Assembly (NCBI GenBank): GCA_050248735.1
Contig: JBFWRU010000014.1
Coordinates: 1 to 64,000 of the forward strand
Direction: 5' to 3'
From: JACKFE01 sp050248735
Lineage (GTDB): Bacteria; Nitrospirota; Nitrospiria; Nitrospirales; UBA8639
Length of the DNA: 64,000 bases
Numbering within the stretch: the stretch's first letter is position 1; every line of letters begins with the position of its first letter. The notes beneath the pieces were generated by a model, which saw nothing but the letters and a program-made list of their open reading frames with translations, was not told where the DNA came from and did no database searches. Shown in pieces: positions 1-6,630 of this stretch. The translations under genes were made by a program, and so were the position numbers.

Positions 1-127
1 ATTTCTGCTCCTCTCCGCACCACCGAAGAGACAGGTGGCCTAAGGTGGAGGCAACCAGTGAAGCAAAGGCCTAAGCCCCCCATGAGACGTCCGCAGACTC
101 TCTGCTTCCAAGGCCATCATAAAGTTT

Positions 128-152
128 CGCTATTATCCCCTTGAGATACGTA
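128..152 (+). repeat. Left terminal inverted repeat of the IS1595-like element
   Basis: Reading inward it begins CGCTATTATCCCC and ends in GATACGTA. The complement of 2145-2169 reads CGCGATTATCCCA and ends in CATACGTA. The shared blocks are CGC, ATTATCCC, TT and ATACGTA in the same spacing. Confidence 0.55.
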
Positions 153-228
153 TAGTTGGCTGTGCTAAGATCCAACATTATTTTTTGTGCCCCCTAGTCT
201 ACGTTCTAGCTATCTCCATTCTATTGTT

Positions 229-1053
229 ATGTGGGATTTCATTAAAATATGGGCAAAACGCTTTATTGCCCAGGTTCGGGAAAAGTGGTACGTGGGAATC
301 GGGTTTTTTATATGGGAATTACTCAAAGACAAGATATTGGGCGAAGTAAACGAGATGATTGGGAACCGCTCTGGGGACATTTGGGAACAGGTGCACATAT
401 TCTTAGCTTGGGCTGGCAGGCAAGATATTGGCGGTTTAAGCGTTTGGTTGTTTCTTATATTTATTGGAATTCTTCTATTTATTTCCTGGAGAGACGCAAG
501 AAATTCTAGATCTTCAAAACATGAAGATCCTCCTACTAATTTGCTGAATAAACAATTAGTTGTTCGATTTGAAAATAATTATTCTGAAGCTATCTCAGAA
601 AAGGACAACCAAGGATATGTTCGTGGATTAAGAACGACATATTGGATTGATATTCAGGCCTCAGGTGGGGATTTCCTTGGGGTCGAAGTGATGATTATTA
701 GAATGGATCTACTCTCACAACTTCAAGGTCAAAAAGAGCAGATAATTCCCTTGCCATCAAACCAAAGATTGATCAATAAAGATGGTGGAGAATTCGTCAT
801 AAATATTCGAGCCAATTCAACGGAACGCATAAATGTGGTGTCGTTTAGTGATGCTGAAACGGATTCTTTCAGGTTGGAAACCGAACCCTATCAAATGCTT
901 GATGGAAGCTGGCAAAACCGTAATTTTCCAGCTTTTCCTGAAAATATATACAGACTGTGGTTGGCCGTCTTTTCTGAGGGACGGTTTGTGAGGGTTATCG
1001 AAGGTATAGTGAAAATGGAAAACGGTAGGCCAAGAGTGGTCTTTTATGTATAA
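229..1053 (+). CDS. Membrane-anchored hypothetical protein (IS passenger)
   Basis: I do not recognise a family. From the ATG at 229 the protein has 274 residues. An in-frame GTG at 187 would add 14, and neither start has a clear ribosome binding site. The N-terminal third has an aromatic amphipathic stretch (about residues 1-45) and one convincing membrane span (about 72-92, WLFLIFIGILLFISW). The remaining 180 residues are soluble and rich in alternating hydrophobic residues, suggesting a beta-rich domain on the cytoplasmic side. It sits between the inverted repeats of the IS1595-like element and faces the transposase, so it is probably cargo. Local AT content is higher than in the rest of the window, consistent with transfer. 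Confidence 0.6.
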   Translation: MWDFIKIWAKRFIAQVREKWYVGIGFFIWELLKDKILGEVNEMIGNRSGDIWEQVHIFLAWAGRQDIGGLSVWLFLIFIGILLFISWRDARNSRSSKHEDPPTNLLNKQLVVRFENNYSEAISEKDNQGYVRGLRTTYWIDIQASGGDFLGVEVMIIRMDLLSQLQGQKEQIIPLPSNQRLINKDGGEFVINIRANSTERINVVSFSDAETDSFRLETEPYQMLDGSWQNRNFPAFPENIYRLWLAVFSEGRFVRVIEGIVKMENGRPRVVFYV

Positions 1054-1074
1054 CCATGATTCATGGGGTTTCTG

Positions 1075-1281
1075 ATGTCGCGTGGAAAATATTTGAGTCT
1101 CGAAGAGGCTAGAAAAAAAGACAAGCAGGGCAAGGACCGGCTTGACCAGTTCGCCAAAGAGCACGAGTCAAAAGGCAGCAAGAAGCAATTTGACCAATTG
1201 CTTCAGGGGATGGCTAAAGGTGAACCACCCAAAAGCCCAAAATCTAAAAAGAGGCCAACAAGCGGGGCCACCTCAGGCTAG
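1075..1281 (+). CDS. Small Lys-rich hypothetical protein (IS passenger)
   Basis: It encodes 68 residues from the ATG at 1075, with GGGG five bases upstream; an ATG at 1063 is also in frame. The sequence opens MSRGKYLSLEEARKKDK, continues with a DQFAKEHESKG segment, and ends in a Lys/Pro/Ser tail without structure. I do not know its function. It follows the membrane protein by about 20 bases, so the two are probably co-transcribed. Its last 38 bases overlap the 3' end of the transposase gene on the other strand, so the two genes are tightly packed inside one element. Confidence 0.6.
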   Translation: MSRGKYLSLEEARKKDKQGKDRLDQFAKEHESKGSKKQFDQLLQGMAKGEPPKSPKSKKRPTSGATSG

Positions 1282-2101
1282 GCATTTTTCGCAGATTGTA
1301 CCGGAATTCAAATTCCCCAAGATATTTAGCGGTGTGTTGTTTGGAGATATGAATGTGGGTGCCTTTAATAGATCGCTTAATTTGGCTCCAAAACCCTTCC
1401 AAGCCGTTAACGTGGACGCCATTCTGAACATACTGGCCTGCTCCATGATTCACGGTCTCATGGGTATATCCTTTGTCCTTAATCGTGTCATACGAGGGCA
1501 ATTCATCGGTGTGGATGGTTGAGCCTTTTGCGATATGGGCTTCAAGGTCAAGGTGAGGATGAAGGGTCTTTCGCTTCACATCAGGAACCACATGCGTCAT
1601 CACATTCCCTTCCCGTTCCAACATCCCGAACACCACGGTTTTTCCGCTGGCTCCGCGTCCACGCTTCCCAGGTCGCTTACCACCGATATACGTCTCATCG
1701 GCTTCAACTGTGCCATTCAAATGAGCATTGCCATCAATCTTGCCCATGTATTTCCGTATTTCATGCCCCATCCGCCAGGCGGTTTTATAAGTCACGCCCA
1801 ATTGCCGTTGCAATTCTTTGGCAGGTACCCCATGCCGAGATGTGGTGAAGAGATACATGGCGTAAAACCATTTTTGCAGTGGGGTATGGGACGCCTGAAA
1901 GGGCGTTCCGGCCATCGGGTGGATATGATGACCACACCACGCACAGGCAAAGGCGGGCATATCTTTGAGTTTGGAAAACCTCCCATGCTTCTGGCACTTC
2001 GGGCAATTCAACGATTGACCAAAACGTACTTTCATCAGGTGCACCAAGCAGGATTCATCGGTGGGAAAGTGCTTGAAGAACTCTTGAACAGTGTAGGCCA
2101 T
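1244..2101 (-). CDS. IS1595-family (ISXO2-like) transposase
   Basis: The protein has 285 residues. An N-terminal zinc ribbon (CPKCQ near residue 34, CAWCG near 53) is followed by a helix-turn-helix-like segment (LQRQLGVTYKTAWRM, about 99-113) and the catalytic domain. Acidic positions are visible in EADETYIGGK (about 133-142) and HTDELPSY (about 197-204), followed by HVNGLEGFWSQIKR and FRYNLRK near the C terminus. This order is typical of IS1595/IS1016 transposases. The last 13 residues after FRYNLRK come from sequence antisense to the passenger gene and do not look like family sequence, so the C terminus may have been remodelled. It could still be active. Confidence 0.9.
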   Translation of the reverse strand: MAYTVQEFFKHFPTDESCLVHLMKVRFGQSLNCPKCQKHGRFSKLKDMPAFACAWCGHHIHPMAGTPFQASHTPLQKWFYAMYLFTTSRHGVPAKELQRQLGVTYKTAWRMGHEIRKYMGKIDGNAHLNGTVEADETYIGGKRPGKRGRGASGKTVVFGMLEREGNVMTHVVPDVKRKTLHPHLDLEAHIAKGSTIHTDELPSYDTIKDKGYTHETVNHGAGQYVQNGVHVNGLEGFWSQIKRSIKGTHIHISKQHTAKYLGEFEFRYNLRKMPSLRWPRLLASF

Positions 2102-2144
2102 CGGTCTCTCCTTTGTGATATGAGGAGAGTATAGCGAAATGGAT

Positions 2145-2169
2145 TACGTATGTAAATGGGATAATCGCG
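2145..2169 (-). repeat. Right terminal inverted repeat of the IS1595-like element
   Basis: It lies 44 bases upstream of the transposase start and is the partner of the repeat at 128-152. Similarity stops sharply outside the CGC at the outer edge of both copies. Confidence 0.55.
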
Positions 2170-2836
2170 TATCGACGCCCATTCAGTTGTTCAAAGAACC
2201 GGGGCCACTTCTTTTGAAAAAAGGGTAGTATGAGTCATTTATGCTATTTTCAATGCATACCAAAAATTTTTTAAGAAAACCTCTAAAAACCCGTAGTATT
2301 TGCTTTGTCCCTGAGGGGCTGATGTCAGGGTGGATTATTGCACAGAATTACGATTATGGTTGCTGGGCAATTGGACCTATGGGCCTGAAGTGGGGGACTT
2401 GACTTTATGGCCTGGCAAACCTATGGGAAATGCTGAAAACCCAATGACGTTCTTTTTCATCGTTTATTTGTTATCAGGTTGGAGAGGATAAGAATTTAAT
2501 CCACGCCGATTTTTCAAAGGCTTAAGGTGAAAATTTCTGATTTTGCAATCTTCAACGAATGCATCATGTAACCTGGAAATGAATTGAACCCCAAGGTCAG
2601 GTAGCTCGACTCACTTGGTAAAGATGAAAAATATCAAGAAGGTTCACTGAAAACCATGCCAATATTGATGATGAACTCTCAGGAGTAGAAATTACTTGTT
2701 TATCTGCCTATAATTTTGTGAACTTTTTAGAGAAATAATCTTTATGAAGAGAAGATGCAAATAGGGGGGAAAGATTCTGATCAAAAATTGTGAAGGTATA
2801 AACTTCATCAGTATCTGTAATTGATGAAGGGATGAT
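2170..2836. other. Intergenic region upstream of the beta-helix gene
   Basis: It is AT-rich, without a credible gene, CRISPR or RNA gene. I found no GG-N10-GC sigma54 pattern with a good -12 element and no strong terminator. It probably contains the promoter of the gene at 2837, which I cannot place. Confidence 0.5.
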
Positions 2837-4537
2837 ATGAATATTGAGAAAAGCGATTATCTTCGAATCGCGTTATTGGGAGCATTGTTTACCCTGTGTG
2901 CTTGCTCAATGTGGGCGTTTCCGACGCAAGCCTCCCTATACCATGTAGCGGTGAACGGCCAGGATTTAACGTCTTGTCAAAAAGGCACAAATCCACAAAC
3001 ACCCAGGCAAAGTATTGGGGGCAGCCTAAGGTGTCTTTCTCCTGGAGATACCCTCTATGTGCATTCGGGTACGTATGGGGAATCCATCCTCAGCTGGAAA
3101 ACCAAGATTCCGAATGGAAAGGGTTGGGACAAGCCGATCACGGTAGCTGTCTACCCTGGGGATGTTGTCACGATCACGCCACGAAAGGGCCATGCGTTTT
3201 TTTGGATTAATGATGGACAGGCTAAATATCTCATTATTGACGGCTTTATTATTGATGGGGAAAATCAGGCATTGCATGGGTTTAAGTTTCATGAGAATAC
3301 GCGGTATGTCCGAATCCAGAATACCGAAGTGAAAAATTCGACAGCATCCGGTATCTTGGTGACCCCAGGGCCTGGACGTGTTCAGGATACCTACCATGAA
3401 TTTATTAACATGAAAGTGCATCACAATGGACAATCACGCTTAGATCATGGCTTCTATGTGACTACGAGTAGCAATCTTTTTGAAAAAAATGAGGTTTTTT
3501 TACATCAAGGGTATGGGATACACATTTACCAGTCCAAAGAAAATACGGCGAATAATAATGTGATCCGGCATAATATTGTTCATAATAATGGCCTGGCCGG
3601 CTGGTCATGTGGCATTCTCCTCAGTTCGGGAGAAGGCAACATTGCCCATAATAACATTGTGTATGAAAATTTTATCGGATTGTGTAGTCAATACCGGTCG
3701 ACGAATGCCCAATTTTACAACAATATTGCCTATGAAAACCGTATTTCCGGGATCTATGTCGGCGATAAAACAAATTCTCAGACGGGAGTATACAATAACA
3801 CCATTTATAAAAATGGCACTCAGGGCATCTTTATAGGCGATGGCGCGCGGAAGGCCCAGGTCAAAAATAATATTGTCTATCTGAATGGCGCTCATAATAT
3901 TTTTGAACAAGAAAAAGGGAAGAACGAAGCCAGTGTGTCGCATAACTTAATGATAGACCCTCGCTTCGTAAATGCTCAGGCCCATGATTTTCGTCTTCAA
4001 CCTGGGAGCCCGGCGATTGGTGGAGGGATTTTTATCGATGGAATCACCTTGGATAATAAGGCAATCACAAAGCAAACCGGGGAACCGCCAGATATTGGGG
4101 CATTTGCATATCACAGTATAGAAACGGCTCAGAAGCAGAACCCTAAAGCATTAGCTGATATTGGACAGCGTGGCTCCATCCTTCCGCAAGTTAGTGTTCC
4201 TGCAGATAAGCCGACCTTGGTTTCTCCCCCTGCGGGAAGTATCCTTTCGGGTTCCACGGAGACCTTTAGTTGGAGCACTGTCCCCGCCGCCCAGGAATAC
4301 TTCCTGCAAATCGGTACCGGCTTGGGACAACCGAATGAGCCGCTCACTAAGAATATTTTCAATGCCACCGTGCCTGCCTCTCAGGATAGCGTGGTGGTGC
4401 ATCAGCTGCCGACGAACGGGATGCCCCTCTATGTCCGGTTTTGGTACAAGCAGGATAACCAATGGATTGCCAATGAGCAGGTTTTGTTCAGGGCCGGCTC
4501 TTCCCCCATGGGAAATCTACCGAATGGACCCAGATGA
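2837..4537 (+). CDS. Secreted right-handed parallel beta-helix protein
   Basis: The protein has 566 residues. An N-terminal hydrophobic segment (about 12-30, ending near AFPTQAS) is a signal peptide. Residues about 100-390 show the short repeated N-N-I/V turns of a parallel beta-helix (pectate-lyase/NosD fold), for example NNVIRHNIVHNNG, HNNIVYENF and NNIAYENR. Residues about 455-560 form an Ig/FN3-like domain (PTLVSPPAGSILSG and so on). Proteins of this fold bind, cleave or epimerise polysaccharides outside the cell or in the periplasm. The polysaccharide genes 1 kb downstream suggest it acts on that polymer. GAAGGG five bases before the ATG supports the start. No catalytic residues can be assigned by eye. 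Confidence 0.85.
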   Translation: MNIEKSDYLRIALLGALFTLCACSMWAFPTQASLYHVAVNGQDLTSCQKGTNPQTPRQSIGGSLRCLSPGDTLYVHSGTYGESILSWKTKIPNGKGWDKPITVAVYPGDVVTITPRKGHAFFWINDGQAKYLIIDGFIIDGENQALHGFKFHENTRYVRIQNTEVKNSTASGILVTPGPGRVQDTYHEFINMKVHHNGQSRLDHGFYVTTSSNLFEKNEVFLHQGYGIHIYQSKENTANNNVIRHNIVHNNGLAGWSCGILLSSGEGNIAHNNIVYENFIGLCSQYRSTNAQFYNNIAYENRISGIYVGDKTNSQTGVYNNTIYKNGTQGIFIGDGARKAQVKNNIVYLNGAHNIFEQEKGKNEASVSHNLMIDPRFVNAQAHDFRLQPGSPAIGGGIFIDGITLDNKAITKQTGEPPDIGAFAYHSIETAQKQNPKALADIGQRGSILPQVSVPADKPTLVSPPAGSILSGSTETFSWSTVPAAQEYFLQIGTGLGQPNEPLTKNIFNATVPASQDSVVVHQLPTNGMPLYVRFWYKQDNQWIANEQVLFRAGSSPMGNLPNGPR

Positions 4538-4689
4538 TTGATAGGTTGCTAGGGATATCGGTGAAATGATACAAAATGGGATATTTTTCACGGTGGCCAA
4601 AGTAATTGAGGGATTAGTCCTTTCTATCTCCAAAAACACCTGCTCTTCCTCCTTTCTTTTTCCTCCCCCATTCCTCCTCTAATGGTTGA

Positions 4690-5002
4690 TGCAGTGCTGT
4701 AAACTTCTCCAAAATGTGGACTGGTATTTTGACCCCGGAAGCTCTCATGAAATGGACTCGATGCTGCCAGATGCATGGCTGGGTACCAAGCATAAGTTGC
4801 AGAGGGAATTGTTATGATAACGCGATGGTCGAGTTTTTCTTCTGGAGCCTAGAAGAAGGAAAAAACCCGTCGTCACATTTTCACAACGCGAACAGAAATA
4901 TTTCATTATATTAAGGTGCTTTATAATCGGGCAAGACACTATCAACACCTAGACAATGTCAGCCCAACAGCGTATGAACAGCAGAAGACAAAACTAGGCT
5001 GA
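4690..5002 (+). pseudogene. IS3-family transposase OrfB remnant (C-terminal end, frameshifted)
   Basis: Translation gives MHGWVPSISCRGNCYDNAMVE followed by FFFWSLEEGK, the conserved end of the IS3 OrfB integrase core (compare S-R-G-N-C-Y-D-N-A-x-x-E-S-F-F). A frameshift near 4855 moves the tail into another frame, where it reads YNRARHYQHLDNVSPTAYE and then KTKLG before the TGA at 5000-5002. Upstream catalytic residues are missing. The bases after the stop (gtgtctatgg) resemble the ends of IS3 elements. It is a dead fragment, showing past insertion between the beta-helix gene and the polysaccharide operon. Confidence 0.8.
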
Positions 5003-5472
5003 GTGTCTATGGAAACGAAGCTGGTCTAAAATCTTAACGAATCCTTCACCGAAGTTTCATAGAAGAGAGCTAGCTTGTTGCTCGTTTCATCTTGGAGGTG
5101 CAGATTGTTGAAGTTGGGAGCGAATTGCTTGAAGCTGGATCTTTCAATTTTCATGATATATCTTGAGTGCCTTTGTCAAGAGAGAGGTATTTTTTGCCGA
5201 ATTTGTCCGTAGGCTTATATGGGTAAACATTGGTTGAAAAGGCATTTGTTGTTTTCTCATGGGATAGACTAATGCCGAGAGGGTAGCCTTTGGGAGCCGT
5301 AAGTTAGAAAAGAGTAGGAGAAGAAAAAATGGCTTTTTTATTTATTTAAGCCATTTGAAGGGCTTATTTTTTATGTAATCCTTATAGAATGAAAAAGAAA
5401 TTTACATTGCATCCTATTAGGAAAAATACTAATATATAAACTTAATCCAGTTTTTATCATTGGAGTTCCTTC
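5003..5472. other. Intergenic region upstream of the polysaccharide operon, with hairpin
   Basis: There is no gene. An inverted repeat AAATGGCTT (5328-5336) / AAGCCATTT (5348-5356) with an 11-base AT loop may be a weak terminator or attenuator ahead of the operon. The last 100 bases are very AT-rich and likely hold the operon promoter. No sigma54 pattern was found. Confidence 0.45.
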
Positions 5473-6630
5473 GTGGAATCATTCTTGCCTTTTCATCTTC
5501 CTGATTTAGGAGAGGAAGAACTTCAATCTGTGGTTGAAGTTCTTCGTTCGGGATGGCTGACCACCGGCACGAAAACTAAGCAATTTGAAGACGAATTTGC
5601 CAAACGAATCGGAGCAACCCATGCGGTAGCTGTCAATTCATGTACGGCTGCCTTGCATTTAGCTTTAGAGGCCATCGGAATTTCCGCAGGCGACGAAGTG
5701 ATTGTTCCTACTATGACTTTTGCCGCCACCGCTGAGGTGGTGAATTATTGCAGGGCCAGACCGGTTCTTGTGGATTGTCGAAGTGACACTCTGAATATCG
5801 ATGTGGATTTGCTGGAAAAGGCAATTTCATCTAAGACCAAAGCCATCATTCCCGTCCATTATGCCGGCCAACCATGTGAAATGGACCGCATCATGGAATT
5901 AGCCAGACATCACAATCTCAAGGTTATCGAAGATGCAGCACATGCCCTTCCGACTCGTTTCCGCGGGCGAATGATCGGGACCATCGGCGATATTACCTGT
6001 TTTTCTTTTTACGCTACGAAAACGATTACGACTGGTGAAGGGGGAATGGCGACAACAGAGAATGCGGAATGGGCAGATCGGATGCGAATTCTGAGTTTAC
6101 ATGGAATTACACGAGATGCCGTCAATCGATATTCTCCTGAGGGAAAATGGTATTATGAAATTTGTTATCCTGGGTATAAATATAACCTTACCGATTTGGC
6201 TGCAGCGGTGGGAATTCCTCAATTAGAAAAATGCGACCGCTTTGGGAAAATTCGCCATCGGTATGCCACCTTGTATAATGAAGCGTTTAAAAATATCCCA
6301 GAAATCAAGGTTCCGCATGTTGAAGAGAATATTGAACATGCCTGGCACTTATACGTTATTCAATTGGAACTTGACCAATTGCGGATTGGTCGGAATGAAA
6401 TGATTGATCTTCTTAAGAAGCATGGCATTGGAACAAGCGTACATTTTATCCCTCTCCATCTTCATCCTTATTACAAAAATACATTTGGGTTTACTCCAGA
6501 TGATTTTCCCACAGCGAGTCGGGTATTTGATCGGATTATTTCTCTCCCTATTTATCCTAAAATGACAGAAGTTGATGTTCAGCGAGTGATCGATGTGGTC
6601 GTAGCTCTGATCCGGGAGTATCGTCGATGA
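5473..6630 (+). CDS. DegT/DnrJ/EryC1/StrS-family sugar aminotransferase
   Basis: This PLP enzyme transfers an amino group, usually from glutamate, to the keto group of a nucleotide-linked 4-keto sugar. The 385 residues match the family length. The start is a GTG with GGAG eight bases upstream. Family marks include SGWLTTGTKTKQFE (about 26-39), the PLP-binding VIEDAAHA (Asp154) and the catalytic lysine in FYATKTITTGEGG (Lys183). The next gene begins inside its stop codon (ATGA), so the two are translationally coupled. That neighbour carries a FlaA1/PglF-type dehydratase domain, so this enzyme probably acts as the PglE-like step on a UDP-4-keto-6-deoxy-HexNAc. No PglD-like acetyltransferase gene is nearby. 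Confidence 0.92.
   Translation: MESFLPFHLPDLGEEELQSVVEVLRSGWLTTGTKTKQFEDEFAKRIGATHAVAVNSCTAALHLALEAIGISAGDEVIVPTMTFAATAEVVNYCRARPVLVDCRSDTLNIDVDLLEKAISSKTKAIIPVHYAGQPCEMDRIMELARHHNLKVIEDAAHALPTRFRGRMIGTIGDITCFSFYATKTITTGEGGMATTENAEWADRMRILSLHGITRDAVNRYSPEGKWYYEICYPGYKYNLTDLAAAVGIPQLEKCDRFGKIRHRYATLYNEAFKNIPEIKVPHVEENIEHAWHLYVIQLELDQLRIGRNEMIDLLKKHGIGTSVHFIPLHLHPYYKNTFGFTPDDFPTASRVFDRIISLPIYPKMTEVDVQRVIDVVVALIREYRR

Larger units (their letters stand above)
128..2169 (-). mobile_element. IS1595-like element with two passenger genes
   Basis: A transposase gene on the minus strand shares the interval with two plus-strand genes unrelated to transposition. The interval is bounded by imperfect inverted repeats (128-152 and 2145-2169) sharing about 20 of 25 positions, including ATTATCCC and TACGTA. 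The IS1595 family is known to include members carrying passenger genes, which fits this layout. No target duplication is visible: the eight bases outside the two ends (taaagttt and tatcgacg) differ. The exact ends may therefore be off by a few bases, or the insertion is old. The alternative is a simple IS that landed beside two resident genes, but the left repeat would then be a coincidence. Confidence 0.6.

Noticed and set aside
1..127. Possible RNA gene at the left edge
   Set aside because: I could not fold it into a tRNA or recognise any RNA family; the window edge also truncates it.
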